A stretch of 64,000 nt of DNA from Bugula neritina (lineage: Eukaryota; Bryozoa; Gymnolaemata; Cheilostomatida; Bugulidae), in contig OZ037765.1 of assembly GCA_964035545.1 (NCBI GenBank), forward strand, positions 3,839,001 to 3,903,000. The letters run 5' to 3'. Numbering within the stretch: position 1 is the first letter of the stretch; each line of letters starts with the position of its first letter. Both the position numbers and the translations under genes were made by a program. The notes below the pieces were generated by a model. That model ran no database searches, had not been told where the DNA came from, and worked only from the letters and a program-made list of their open reading frames with translations. Below are positions 1 to 23,131 of the stretch, one piece after another.

Positions 1-586
1 TCTTTAAAAATAAAATTGTTTAGTTATCTAATTAGACACACTTAAATGCAAATTTTTTATTCGAATAACAAAAACAATTACATAATTATGTTATGTGCAA
101 TATTGAAAAATATGAAGATAATATAATAGATTGCCAAGTAGTTGTTTTGTTGCAGTTCAGCCTATAACAATAACATAGTACTTATTGTACTATAGTGTGA
201 GTATATGTAATAGTCTACATGAGGGAGTCGGCAACGGACACTCTTCATTGGGTTGGAGGTATTAAGTAGATGTTGATGAGTAGATGTTATATCAAAATTA
301 TCGCCTTCTTGTATAAATTACTAGTTAGTGTTTATAGATTGTTATAATGTCACATAGAGTTCACATCTTATTAGCTATAATTAGTAGATATATGACTTCT
401 ATGTGAATCATGCATTTCCTTATTATTGTCATAGTCAGCATCTATATATAATGCTTGTGTAGGTATTGCTAAACGGTCAGTTAGTTGCTAGATTCCAAAG
501 TGTTATTATCATTTTATATTCATAGTAGTTGTACCAAATAAATCAGCATGTAAAACATTACAAGTCAGCACCACCCTGTCACTCAC

Positions 587-665
587 CATCAAGCATACCA
601 TTATAACATAGATGAAAGTACGATGGTTTGTAATGATGGCCACAGTTATTGTTGGGTGGTATTTG
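587..665 (-). CDS. Candidate further exon of the WSC gene
   Basis: On the minus strand a pyrimidine-rich stretch ends in CACAG at 666. It is followed by an open 79-bp segment that ends at a strong donor, ATG|GTGAGT. The open frame reads NNNCGHHYKPSYFHLCYNG, whose spacing loosely resembles a galaxin-type Cys repeat (CG..Y.P....C.NG). The phase does not match the phase-1 end of the preceding WSC exon, where direct joining gives an early stop. Either a small exon is missing, a different donor is used, or the segment is not coding. Low confidence. Confidence 0.25.
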
Positions 666-822
666 CTGTGCATTACATATTATAAGTAAAATTGAAGGAA
701 GAATGCAGCATAAAACAGTAAAATATTTATAGATGTCAGATGGCTGCTTGTCAGTCAGCTTGCTAGCTGCAGTAACTTGCAATGCAAAGAAAAGCTTTTC
801 ATAAATACTGGTACACTTATAC

Positions 823-2015
823 CTGTAAAGACTTGATACACACTCATCCTCCATTCTCCACCACACGTCTGAGATTGATCCCCATTGCACGGCAAAAAAC
901 ACTTGCTATCAGTCAACTGCCTATACTTGTCGTAAGTGACTCCGCAAAAACATTGATCATTGGATTGTAAGGCTGCATATGGTCGCCCTATAACAAAATA
1001 ATTATTATGGCCTAACTTCAGAATTTCTATCTCTCTATTATGTATATTATGAAAGTTTTGCAATACTATTCCACTACCAGACAATTTATATGCTTAGCAC
1101 ATATGAAATCGTGGACCTGCCATGTAGGGTGCACTAGAATAATTAAGCTAGCTGTACTGTTGTGATTGTGAATTATAAAACAGTATTGTGTTCAAAAAGC
1201 TGCCAACGTTCTTTAAGACAACTATACCCTTTTCTTGCAATATATAGTTTTGAAAATTTATACGTTGAAGTAAAGAACTATTTATCAAAGTTATTTCAAT
1301 TAATATACATTTGGTTTCATTAATAGAGTTTCAATTGCATTGAACAGAGTTGCATTAAGATGAATGATGTGCCATTGCCCTGTATTACATAAACATCTAA
1401 CTATAAAAGAAATAGATAAGTAAATTAATTTTGGTGTTGCAGTATAAATAAAAGGAAAATTCTATATGAAAATTCTGAGTAAAACGAAGTTCATTTGTTA
1501 TAAAGGTACTTAAATATACAGGCAATGCTTATAAAGCAACCTAGATTATAACCCTTTGATTCTTGAAGCTTTTAATAAGGTTTTTGCACATTTAATTGTT
1601 TGAAATCGATATTCATTCTCTTACTTTCATTTTAAGCAAAAGCTGTAACTTCATTTTCTTCTATCTTTGATACATGAATATTAGGTGCACTTATACTTCA
1701 TAACCATTAGGTGTACCTACTTCATTATTAGACGTACTTACTTCACAACTATTAGAAGTACATACTGAATGATTATTCGATAAACATACTGAATGAAATA
1801 AACAACCTACCTCGTAGTATGCAGTAGCCAATACAGAGCTCTATAGTCATGTGTGAGGAAGAGAATTTAATTGGTAGAGCTCTGTCATCTGCATCAGAAT
1901 AACACCCGACATACTGGGGAGGAGCTGTCCATACTACTGAAACTCTTATTAAGGTTAAATACAGTATCAGCAGATCTACAATATCCAACACCATGATGAT
2001 ATACACAGCTAACAT
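823..2015 (-). CDS. WSC-domain secreted protein, partial gene model
   Basis: Two exons join cleanly: 1811-2015 and 823-987 (complement). The first gives a hydrophobic leader from the ATG at 2015, then the first half of a WSC domain (YVGCYSD ... ELC ... GYC). The donor GTAGGT is at 1810 and the acceptor TATAG at 988. The phase-1 join restores Gly and reads RGRPYAALQ, then QCFCG, KC, PC and TCGGEWRMSVYQV. All eight Cys of a WSC domain are present. The domain family is a putative carbohydrate-binding module of secreted or membrane-anchored proteins. The second exon ends at a good donor (GTATAAG), so the protein continues to the left, but I could not chain the next exon in frame. A candidate at 587-665 is described separately. 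The upstream end is uncertain because a further 5' exon could exist. Confidence 0.75.
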
Positions 2016-4342
2016 ATGCACAGGAGGCTAGAGTTATCTCCCTTACCTAAAGAAACTCTTCACTTGCATACGCAATGTGATGCCGCTGTATAGTGTATTA
2101 GAAGTCAACCATTTTAGCAGCGTAGAGTGCTTGGTTAACCCGAGAGCATCGTTTAAAGCTGTATGTGTAGTTCCACCCAAGATTCAAATTATTGTCAATA
2201 TAATGACAGAATAAAGCAACAAGTACATAATAATAGGATGCTAAAATACAGATAAGCTAGTTGTCACTTAATCATAGCATTTTTATTATTATCCATACTG
2301 ACTCAAGACCATCCAGCTCCTGTTCAGCAGTAATCTCTTTTAAGAGAAAAGATAACTCTAAGATACTTCATCCTAAACAGCCATATTTTGATTAAAAATT
2401 CTTATTTAATTAGTATGAATAGCTCAAATGCATATATTATTTACAATCTTATTTATATCAAGAAAATAGCATCTATCTAAATATGAAATGACAACTTGCA
2501 ACAGTGTTTTAATTGTTTACAGTTTAGTTGTGTCTGTGCTGTATATTTCTAAAAAGTTTATTAACTTAAAATATTATGTTCTTACCAAAATGTTTCCACA
2601 TTGTAAATCTGCCATGAAAAGTCATCATATGCCTGCAGAAAACGGTGTAGCTGTAATTGCTAAAGGCAGTGCAGAGTTTTAGATATAGAATTGATTCGTT
2701 GAAACTGATTCCATTTTTCTGCTAAACATTTTAAGCAATCAATAGCAATACAAATCCGGATAAATAATAATCATTATAATATAATCATTAAGTTGTGTAA
2801 AAATGATGAATGTATGTAACTACTTGAAAGAATGGATGCCTTTCCTGGTTTTATTGGCATATCTATAGTGTCCATTAATATTTATCGTATTATAACAAAA
2901 GTGGAAATTGTACAGTAAAAAGACTGTCAAGTTGAAGTATACATTGTGTGATTGAAACAATATCAAGTGTGGTGAGCGTTTGCTAATACGACCTTTGTCA
3001 AGGTCATATATCAAACATTTGTTTCAAAATGAATTCAAATTAAAGTTATGAGATTCATCTCAATGCGTTTAAATGTTTACAAATCAACGAAGACCTACAT
3101 CAGAGGCCTATTTGTAGTTGATTCAAGCATAACTACGTAATGTCAGTATGCATTTTTGACATATGATGGCTTTTAATGAAATTATGTAAAATGTATGCAA
3201 AGTAATTAAAGCTCCATAATGTGATGTATGACTTTTCAGCTCAGGCAATATTATATTCACTCTATGTACATTATACAATGTAAATATGAACGGTTATTAT
3301 AGCATAACTATGAATATGCAAATTAGAATTAGAAAATCTATATATTCACTTGAATATATGAATAATTGCAAAAAATATAGGTAAAACAAAATTAATGCTC
3401 TTATTGCTTTTAATATTATAAGCTGTGACTAAAATATTTTAGTGTGATGCATATTATTATTGTGGAACTCAGTTTTTGACCTTTTGCAATGCCAAAGGTT
3501 ACTATAGTCTTTTTTCCAACAAGCCCGCACCATGGACTATATCAAACAGTAATTGGGCAGTTGAAAGTGTACCACACAGCTGTTATATATACCCATTACA
3601 GTAATAGTTTCGCAACCTTTTGATATAACCTCTTCTTATGAAAATAGTTATATCTTAAAAAATGCTGAGTAAATATGTAAACAATATAGAATTATGATAC
3701 CTCTGCTATATAGCCACGCCACAAACTCTAGTTTTTCGGCAACAAAACTTTCACGCTTTGTTGCATATTTTTATATTTCATATCAAATTGTAAGTTTCTT
3801 TAACCAGTTTAATATTTTGCAGATTTCTATTCTGCATGTGCTATATGTTGTTTTAGGGTTATCTCTTTTGTTTAGAGTTTTACTAGCATTGCGTGGGACA
3901 AGACTAAATTCATTTACAGCTTTTCCTGCTTTTAAGCTCAAAAAATTGCTCCAAACCCAGTTTGTACATAATATGTATTTTTTAATTGTCTTATTATCTT
4001 AGCTGACTGAAAGCTTGACACGGAGAAAGAATATTCCAATTACAAAGCTGTCTCTTGCTAGTAACATGAAGATGTGACTATTCAATATTAAGTGCAAATT
4101 ATATTGCAAGTTATATTTATTAAGAAAAAAATGATACAATTTATTAGTGTTTTGTACTATATATTATCAGATTGCATATTTGCAATTCACTACATTATTT
4201 ATATAATATAAGATAATATTCATATATATAGTGTTGTCATGGAATATAGTCGATTCTATATCATCGGCAGAAAGTCAACAGTAAAAATAAAACTACTTCA
4301 TCCATGGTCATTATTTTCATAACTTTTTAAAAAAGTGTTCGC
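2016..4342. other. Intergenic stretch, no supported gene
   Basis: AT-rich DNA between the WSC gene and receptor gene A. The open frames here (for example 3694-4002 plus) have low-complexity hydrophobic translations and no convincing splice or domain evidence. A TTTATT at 4116-4121 reads AATAAA on the minus strand and could be the polyadenylation signal of gene A. Confidence 0.5.
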
Positions 4343-7300
4343 TCAGATGCTCTCATACAAACTGATATCTTTCTGCATTGGTTTAAACACAAAAGCATAA
4401 AAAGTCAATATAGTAACTGAGAAGCCATAAGACCAGAAGAATATTCGATCCATTTTAGTAGCTACTTTATACCACTTAGCAGTGTCCTGCAAGTCTAATC
4501 TCACTTTGTCATGGCGCTGTTTCAAATGGAAAAACAAGTCTTGTAAACCTTTCTCTGTGTTTCCCATTGCAGGCTCAGCTGATTCCTTAGTCTTAGTCTG
4601 TTGCTTGCTTTTCACATTTGATGCCTTTCTCTCAGGAGAAGATTTTGTTTTTGTCTGAGAATTGCTAACAGGAGCAGACGGACTGTCGTCATCATTGATT
4701 TCAGTGATACCTCCATTTTGTTGCTTCTTCACTTCTGTTGTTGCAGGTGTTGAGCCATTAGAAGTGAGATTTTTTAACTCAATATTTTCAGCTTTCTTTT
4801 TACGATCATTGCAACAAAGTGAGAGCTTATATATCAGCTAAAAGAAAAGCAATATTCTAAAGAAATTAACAATACTAGAGTACGTCATTTTCATTTAACA
4901 CAAATCTACCTGTTGGTCTCATTAATTAGTCAATATTTCTTATCTAACAATAACTCCTTGCATTTGCAGCTGTTGATGCATTACTAATATTAAATAATAT
5001 ACTAATCTATTTAGTGTATAAAAACAGATTAAGACAGGTTCAAATTAAACACTGCACATAGTACTATTTCATGAAATTATTGGCATGTAACACAGTGTAA
5101 ATTAGTCAAGAAAAAAATCCATTGTATACGTTGCTTAATTAAGCGCTATTTCCAACACTTGATATTTTGCAAGACATAAGAAGATAGAAATACAAACTAA
5201 TTATTAAAGTTTTCAGCAGTAAAACTGTGTGCATAATTTGTATACCTTATTAACCAAATAGGGCACTTCTTTTCTAATTCTTGGTGATGCGACTAACTTG
5301 TCTGCCACCACATGCGCTGTCGTTGACATGGCAGTTATACACATCAGCGCAGTTAGATATATACCTGTGTAATAAGAAGAGTAGACAACTACAATACCTA
5401 TAGGGATGTACATTTATTGCTTTGAGCAAAAAGTTATATAAGTCTACTGTGAGTAAAAAACCAGAGTAAAATAGTTTCTCCCATAAATCAAGTTGGGTGT
5501 TAAGCAAATACTAAATAATTCAAGGCTCTAATAGCTTTTTATGATTCATTTAATATTTTTTCTTTAAGTTTATACGATGCTTTAATTATTCGTAATTAGT
5601 TTCAAGTCAAATGGATGACATTTGTTTGACTGGCATTAGAAAACACAGTAGAAAAATAATCATTCGATTTTTCCCAATCTTGTCTTTAGCAAAGTTACAG
5701 AATATAATCCAATGACTATCACTACATTCACTCTGTGTCAGAATAACGTACTGATAAGTGGTACAGTCTCAGAGGTGCGTGGTGTACTCTCAGCAACCAG
5801 CAGCATGAACAGGGAGAGAGAAAACAGGACAGTCAACTGAACAGAAATCTTCTCATCGTTCTTGTCAGGTGGAATGAGGAATCCAACCATACATATAATG
5901 GAGAGAGTTATACACGGTATCACTATGTTGAATACGTGTTGTATAGTCTGCCTTCTAATGTGAATGTAGACCTGCATAAGTACGCTGTCAAAGTTGAAAA
6001 ATATTTTTAGCAGGGTTTGCCAAAAAATTATAAAAAATCTTTTTTTACTTATTTTATTCAACTAAATCTAGGTGAAAGCAGGGTTTAAATTTTTAACATT
6101 GTGATGGACTGTTGCTCGTATACGTTCTTAATATATTATTTATATTTTATTTATATATCATTTATGCAATAATTATATATATTATATAGGCTATAGTATT
6201 TATATACTCTCAACATATGTTATATATTTATTTTAGCTGAAGGGTATTATTAGCGATACTAACTTTGATATCTGGAAAAGGCTCTACGCAGCACCGGTAA
6301 TATGTGATGAACCTCCTTATCTTAGAGTCAACCACTTCAAACTCGCTGTTCTTTAGTGCCTGGGACATGTCCATCTTGTTCATTGGATTCCACACATTTA
6401 CCTACAAGATATAAAGATACAGGATACAACGAATTAGTTTCTACCACCACACTAATGAATAGCAGGTTTCATTATACACAGCTAGTGTACAGATGGTGCC
6501 TTTGTTTTATAGAGAAGAAGCTAGAGTCCCCATTTATATAAATAAAGCCTAAATTTCATTTATTATGAGCCTAAGAAGTTGTCCGTTCATGATTCATACT
6601 AAACTCTTTTGAAATTTTAAGGCAAAACCAATAGCTATGTAATTTCCTTAATATAAGCAAAGGGGGAGACTTTTTTACGTGATATAAAAAATAATGCAAT
6701 AGAAATGTTATTTAAACTTTTGATCTGCATGTTAAGTAAATGTATGAAGATGTTCGTGTTGGAACTGGGATATTGTAAAATATTACAAGATAGAACAAAT
6801 ACTATATGACATTTAAGGCTTTGTCACATCCACTACATCAATACAATGACGGCATGTCAACAAATCTGTAACACCCTCACCTGGTCTCCATCGTAGGCCC
6901 AGGAGCCGAGTTTAAGGTGACAGATTTGATCATCAAATGGGAAGTAAGTGATATCTATATTACAGCTACTCGTGTAGCGTTTTACTGGTGGCCAATAGAT
7001 TTCCCCTGTGTACTTCAGATATGCTCTGCTTCCTGTGTTAGTTGAGGATGTTTTAATTATCCTTTCTTCTGCTCTATGAACAAAGATAGCTATTGTTTTT
7101 TAAAATGACCCTCAGTCCAAATTTCAAACATATACTATATATAAGTGAAAACTGTTCATTCAGTTTATTACAATTAAGCAAAATAAAAGAGCATATGAAA
7201 TTATACAATACATAGAGGTTGTAAAAAATTGCAGTAGTCTTTAAAAATTAAACAAACACAAATAACTAATTTTAGATAAATTTGCTGTGAAATCATAAAA

Positions 7301-10300
7301 GGCTGAAACAAATGTTAAAGGTTTGTTAGTCGACAAATGCTGTAGCTGAATTCTTTAGTGCTATAGGTACACATTATTAAAATAACTTGTTAAGCAATTT
7401 AAAAACAATATAAATTAATGATCCTATGTGCTAAACAACCACCATTTCGATTCCTTACGTGTTGTATAAAACAATATCAGGCAGCCATATTGCAGAAGAA
7501 GGTATTTTGAGTTCTTCAATTCCACTGTAGTCCTTCGGGCGCCAAACCAGTTTCTCATCGTACCAGAAGTGGTCCATCCACAGGATCACAGACATGGACT
7601 GCTCCTTCTCTTCCTAGGAATACAATAACCATGACAGTGCAATACAATAGCAATACAATAATCGATACAGTGCAATACAATACAATAATTACCACAGTGC
7701 AATGAAATGCAATAACCATTGCAGTACAATACAATACAATAACCATTACAGTACAGTACAATAACCATTAATGTACAATACAATGCAATACAACACAATA
7801 CAGTGAGATAAAATACAAAACAATACGATACAATACAATGCAATGCAATGCAACACAAAAACTATTACAGTGAGCAACTAAAACTTGTCTTTTCTGTTCA
7901 GCATAAGATAAAACATAAGTTAGTAATAGTCAATGTATCTAAAGAGTTATCTGTTCATTGCTATAGCTAGCTAACTTTTGAACTCTTGAACTAATATAAT
8001 AAATAGTACAGCTTGGCTTTCTCAGACAGAAAAGTCAGTTATAAAGTTGCTTGCAGTGGCAGCAAGGTAGGGGATGCTGCCATATGCAGTGGTGTAAGGA
8101 AAAGTTTAACTAACTTTTCATACTGTGTATGAAGCTGAATATACTATACATAAGACCTATGATTTAACACATTGTATAAAACATAGTTTTAGCTTCTAGT
8201 GCTTTTCAGTTACACTAATTGAGACAGCTATTATTTATCATGCACCAGGTTTTGAGCAAAGATTAAATATTTTCAACCCAATATAATGAATTTTAAAGCA
8301 AAGCCATCTGTCTACTGTAGACATAGTTAATTATTAAGAGCAGCTAATTATAATAATTGATTGCTGATCGTCTTGAACATTTTTAAATCTTGAGGTAGAT
8401 GCAGTAAATGGAGAAATTGAAAAAACCTGTGTTCTAGATGGAAAATGTAGCAAAATAGTTTATGTTCTCAGAATGATTTCATCTTGGGCCCTAAACTAAA
8501 ACTTATAACTATCAATCTTAAAAAACTTGCGCTTTTAAAATTTATCCATTACTGCACCTAAATTTTGTTGTCAACATAGTCTGAGGCACCAGCCAATTTT
8601 GTTCCTCAAATTCCTCCCCCCCCAGCAATTATTACTTTCAGGGGAGATAACTGTTATGTAAGAAATTAAGTTTCTTTAAGTTCTACTGAAAATGCATTGA
8701 TTACCACTTTGAGAACTTGAGAGAAGGTGAAGTTCAAGTTGATATGGACAATGTGAGATGCATTGAACACAGGTCTGGTCATTTTGTCATAGTTCTTCAT
8801 GATCTCTCTATACAGCTGAGCTTCTGGAGTTATCGTCTGCCTGTCAAATATATTTATATGGTGTAACTCTCAGCTTAGACATTACATAAGAGCTTTTTAT
8901 AATTTTATTTTTTATTCAACGTTCAAAATAATAATATTATTAATTGAATAATAATAATAATAAATATTGGAGTTTTTGAATAGTCAGAAAATGGTTTTTG
9001 TGCTTCTGAGCAGCTTCGGGTACCATGGATACCCTTCATACAACTTGCAACGAACTTATTCAAAAAAATTAAATTGAAGCATTTAATTTTTCTGACTATA
9101 ACCATCACTAAAATTAGCTATGTTGTTTTATAATTTTTTTCTAAAAAGTTGATTTGAAATTTATTGAGCATTCATTTGTATTTGTTGCAATTTTCTACTT
9201 TCTACCACATGGAATAAAATTGTAGATAGTAAGTGCCAATTATGCTCAACTATAAATTAATCCAATTTGATGAAATCTACCTTTTGGAATGAATAAACAT
9301 GCAATGTTTATTAAGTTTAGTGAAGAGCAGTCATAGTCATAAAGAGCAGCTGTGGTCTAATGGTTAGAACTCTGGCATGGCCAGTGCTATTATGCTACTA
9401 CAAATCCTATTTTAAAAAGCAGTTTAATATGAAACTATTAGTTGTACATACTGAATTAATTGATGTAGACAAATCTATAATTACATTACCTATTAAGAAG
9501 AAATATTTATTTACTTTTATTATACATATCAACAAAGTATGAATATTTTTAAAAGTATTTTCATGCTGTACTATAGCAAAAACTAGACATGACTTTGAAT
9601 ATGGTATGGTGTCATTATTAAAGAAGTTTTTAGCAATCATATCTTTATATTTTTGCAGAATTTGGTCAAAAGCAACATGTCAAATAAATTACAATGTTAC
9701 ATTACTTGGTTTAAAGTCTCAATTTCTAATATTTTATATAGTGAATTAGTAATATCACATTGTTTCCATTTTAATACGATTATAACAAAATAAATTAGGT
9801 TGGACGACTACAACTAACTATAGCATGCACATAATATGTCTATAAAAAAACTCGTGAAATCAAGCTGAATAATTTTGCATATAAAAAACCACACATCATC
9901 TTCAAATGCTAAACTAACAAGTTGCTGGAATACTTTGCCGTTAGTTATGAAATATTGCAATTTAATAGAAAGGTCAATTGTATAGTTATATACTGCTGGT
10001 TTTACAGAAATCTTGCAGCTATATTATATAATATCAAATACTAATTGCTTTTGCTGATGAAGTATTTGTTTATGCTTTACATAATCAGATATGTTGTAAG
10101 ATTTAGTGAGCTACACATAGTCCATTAGATAAAGTGTACGCAGCAGAATTATGTTGATGGTAAAATAATTCCTAAAGAGTTTTAGTTTTTTTTTAATTTT
10201 CTAACAAGTTATATATTATATGCTTAAAATTTTATTATGGTAGTAGTTACTAATGTTGTTTAAACGCAAGTTGTTGGTGCAAATTTTACTAAAATTTAAT

Positions 10301-12226
10301 GATATTTTGTGACTTCTATTTTACATCATTATATAGCAGTTCATTTAATGCATAAGGAGATATATAACTCTTTCAGTATCTATTTTACTCATCAGCAACT
10401 TATAGCTTACAGTTTCATCTGATTATCACAAATGTAATAAATACTCAAAGTATTAATTTTGGGCATGTGCAAGCTAAACCTATATTGTGGTTAATATTAA
10501 AAAAATGACAATTTTCAACGTTGGGTATAGAAAAATTATTTATAACTTTTAAAGTTAGCTATTCATTGAAACTAGTTGCTCTACATATAGTATAGTAGCT
10601 TAATATCTGTATAATACACGTAATAATAACTTGTCTCACATTCTTACCTGAGCTCTAGAATGTCCGTAGCTGAGTAGTTCTTTACAGGCTGTGTGCTGGA
10701 GAGCTCATTGCTGTCTATCACCATGGCGATGCCTCCTGCAATGAACTGCTCAGTAGCTCCCAGTATTTGAGGAGTGGTGACATGCTGCTCTGTAAAATAT
10801 TGATACATTTTTATTTATTCTTTAGCATGCCATACTTAATTTAGTTTTCCAACATATTTAAATAAATTTAAACATAAAATATGCTAGGCCTTGATAAAAT
10901 GAACACTAATTAATCCGTTGCGTATAACTAAATACAGCCGGATACCATATAATAGCAACTTATGTGCCTCACGTAATTTGCGTGAGGTATTCTTTACCAG
11001 TTCCATATTCAAACGGTATTTAAAAATAACATATGCATAATTGATTTTTCTTAACAGCTTAAGCTATAGTAGTGTGGGCCATATTAACAGCTTCATCAAA
11101 TTTAAAGCTGTGAAATGATTATATAATGTTTTGGCTTGGAAAAGTTTCATGCAATGAGAGCCATTCACGATAGCCTACATAGTATTTCTTTGCAGTTATA
11201 ACCATTATAACCATATCTGTGCTTTGCCGGTAAAAGTCTGCTTCGTTGAAATGCTAAAATAGCAAACAAATGCACCAGCATTAAGTGTATTGTATATAAT
11301 TCAGTAAGCAAAAAATAATTAAACTATCAATATTTTGTTTTTTTTTTGGAAAATAGCATATATTACAATGTAGAATAATAAGCGTCAATTATTATTTTAA
11401 TGTTATATTATTATACATGCATGTGTGTAATGTATTATATCTACATTTTTGATTTAGCTAGTACCAGCAATTTATATATCATAAATATTGTCTTAATTGC
11501 CAAAGTTGTTACAAATTTCCATTAGCAACCCTCAAACACTTTTCTCCGCAAACTATTAACCCAGTTTGCTTATGGGATCAATATAGACTCGTCTCCGGGG
11601 ACTTCCTAGGCCTGCTATAAGATTAGAGCTAAAACATCTTGAAGTTGTGTATGAAAGGTTTGCTGTGGTAAGAGCAATCCCACTCTCACAAATATTTTAT
11701 ATAGTATAGCAACACAACCTGCTGCTTAAGCTGACAATTATAAATATGACCTCTACCAAATGTGTGTGTTCAACAGACACCCTACAAACTAATTATCAAG
11801 TCTGCATGCGTTGATGGCCCCCCTTGCATACATTTTAAAATGTCTCAAACTCATGGTGAAATCATCAAATTCCAAGTTTATTTTTTTGAATTAGTATCCA
11901 TTAGTTCAATGATAATGAAAAATTAATAAACACTTGTCAAGATTTAGAAGAAATTTGCATCAGTAAAATATTTTAGTGAATGGAATTTAACTTTAATGTA
12001 GATTTTTTTAAAGTAATGATGGCATACATTCAACTTACAAGCTACGTATAACTTACTTTTCAACTGTGTAATAAATGTCTTCAATTCCTGGAATAAATTT
12101 CTGAAATAGAGAAAGTTCAACATTTTCGTTTATAACCATTTAAGACCAACCTGAGGTGAAGGTAAGAGGTATAAAGTGCAGCAGAACTTGTAATGTAGAA
12201 AGTAGAGCTAACTTTAGAGATGGCAT
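4343..12226 (-). CDS. nAChR-like subunit A (alpha-type), 557 aa
   Basis: Nine exons (complement): 12151-12226, 10648-10789, 8705-8840, 7459-7613, 6881-7073, 6264-6401, 5752-5971, 5246-5364, 4343-4837. All phases chain. Residues 1-25 are a signal peptide, about 26-77 a non-canonical N-terminal segment, and the ligand-binding domain follows with loop [10 protein letters not shown], cys-loop C207-C221 (CNIDITYFPFDDQIC) and loop B GSWAYDG. The vicinal pair C271-C272 (YYRCCVEPFPDI) marks a principal-face subunit. TM1-TM3 lie in the 5752-5971 and 5246-5364 exons; a charged Lys/Ser-rich loop and TM4 lie in the last exon. The Glu at M2 -1' predicts cation selectivity. Two oddities: the 9' gate residue is Phe330, and the M1-M2 linker reads PPDKNDEK, one residue longer than the usual PPDSGEK. 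The 155-bp exon equals the separate 45- and 110-bp exons of the other six receptor genes, so one intron is absent here. The donors GTTGGT (exon 1) and GTTAGT (6264) are weak. Confidence 0.9.
7619..7860. repeat. Imperfect (CAATA)n / ACAATACAAT repeat
   Basis: About 240 bp of degenerate pentamer repeat (CAATA, CAGTA, CAATG variants), interspersed with AACCATTACAGT units, begins directly outside the 7459-7613 exon of gene A, within the intron. The long open minus frame here encodes only Tyr/Cys/Ile-rich low complexity and is not a gene. Confidence 0.8.
9342..9385 (+). mobile_element. SINE head fragment (tRNA-like A box)
   Basis: The sequence AGCTGTGGTCTAATGGTTAG, followed by AACTCTGGCATGGCCAG, matches the 5' tRNA-related head of the SINE family seen at 38313-38494 and 40021-40239, including the pol III A-box-like TGGTCTAATGG. 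The B box and body are not recognisable, so this is a 5' fragment inside an intron of gene A. Confidence 0.5.
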
Positions 12227-13909
12227 GTTCCTCAATGGCTGTACACTCACTCCAACCACTTCACTAAAACATATTTGATCTCATAACTAATGCACCGTAT
12301 CAGATGCCACACGCTATTGGCTTAGCAAGTCTGCTTATTTAAGCCAATATAAAAAGCTAATAACATAATTTAATGAACGTTAGTGAGAAAATAGCTTGAC
12401 CCGAGTGCAGCAAATTAAATAATAGCCGAGAGAACATAATTTGCTGCAATTTTACTTGCAATAATTGGCCTTGAATCAGTCAGTTAGTTTCTTAAATGAA
12501 AGATTAGAACACTGGCAAAAGTCCAACTATACTACGAGTAGTGCTTCTTTGCAAGATACTACATTACAAAGAGCTGTGCTGGTAGTTGAGTTTAGTCATT
12601 AAAACTTGATTTGTTGGTAACTTCAGTAAATTAACAGATAAAAAATGTCATAGTTACATTTCCTGTTTGCTTGTTTTTACATCAATTAAATTGTGTTTTG
12701 AGATTGTTTATTTTGCCTAATGATACTTATAAGCATTGCATCTTGCATAATATTGTGGGATCATCAAATCATCGAACCAGTCTGTATAGTATGCACCCAA
12801 ATCACAAGCATGTGTTTATTAAATATGACAGCAAGTACACTACTTATGCACCAAATAATATAAACAGTGGGTGTAGATATTTGCCAGTAAATGGGTACAA
12901 AACTATCCTAATAATAGCGTAAATTCTGTAGCATGTAATTCATAATTGCTTCAATAATCGTGATACTATATGTGATGCGTTCACTTGGATTGTAAAAGTT
13001 AGATTTTATAATTTAAATGCAATGCCTGATTGAGAGGTGAATGCAGCAATATTGTTTGAAATTTAGACTTAGTTAAAATTAATTACGGCTAAGAATAGCT
13101 GAAAAAAGCGCAACTTTACTGACATAGTCAGTGTTAGAATTTGATAATGCAATGAGAAAAGTTTTATGATTTAAATTTCAAAACTGCTGCTATTTTGCTA
13201 AGAGAAAGCCAGCTCTCTTTCAAAGCTATTTACAATGGTTGCCTTGTAAATACTTTATCCATAAGTTACCAGCCATTGCCTGGTTTTCAACTTTTATCTC
13301 AGCCCAACTAATGACGAGTTTTACTGTGAGATATACTGAAGCATGTCAATAATTTAGCAGAGTGCGAGGTTTGGCAGACAGCATATAAGATTAGCTGCTA
13401 ATTTATTGATTTACTACAGCCTCGTCTAAGAGGAGAGCAGCATGCAGGGCTAAGCTAAATATTTACATGGTGGAAGCTATATATGTAATAACAAATAATT
13501 CAAAAGACAGTCTCTTTTTATTAAATAAAACTATTTTAGTATTATATAACATTGTTCAATACTCTTGTGCAAACAAGCATATGGTATATTTATGTGGTTG
13601 TAGACAGAATGCTATTTTACATTCTTGGTAAATCAATAAAAAATATGACTTTTAAGAGGGCTTTACAGGATTGTAATATTTGCTTATAATAATGAGTTAA
13701 TTAACTGATAGCAAACAATATTGCAGCAGTGTCGGTCATAATAAATGCTGCTCGGTGATTGGTGCATCATATTCTTAGTATGCTGTAGTATGCTACTATA
13801 AGCTACTATAACACTACTAGCTAATATAACTGCTATCACTTTGATTGTTACAACTCTGCTGCTGCTGCAACTGCTACTGTAACAATGCTGTCAGCGCGCA
13901 GGTAGCTGC
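12227..13909. other. Intergenic stretch between receptor genes A and B
   Basis: AT-rich, with no supported coding sequence. A TTTATT at 13402-13407 reads AATAAA on the minus strand and is a plausible polyadenylation signal for gene B. The open frame 12671-12922 (plus) has no recognisable domain, signal or splice evidence and is left uncalled. Confidence 0.5.

Positions 13910-23131
<9,222 letters not shown>

Noticed and set aside
3694-4002. A 102-aa hydrophobic open frame that looks like a small membrane protein
   Set aside because: AT-rich composition, no splice sites or family resemblance. Most likely chance.
7555-7858. Cys/Tyr-rich minus-strand frames, possibly resembling a small Cys-rich peptide
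   Set aside because: They result from the CAATA pentamer repeat next to a gene A exon.
12058-12101. A 44-bp open segment with a perfect GTAAGT donor in gene A, between the signal-peptide exon and exon 2
   Set aside because: Its phases cannot link the two neighbours, whereas joining 12151 directly to 10789 restores the frame. It may be a decoy or poison exon.
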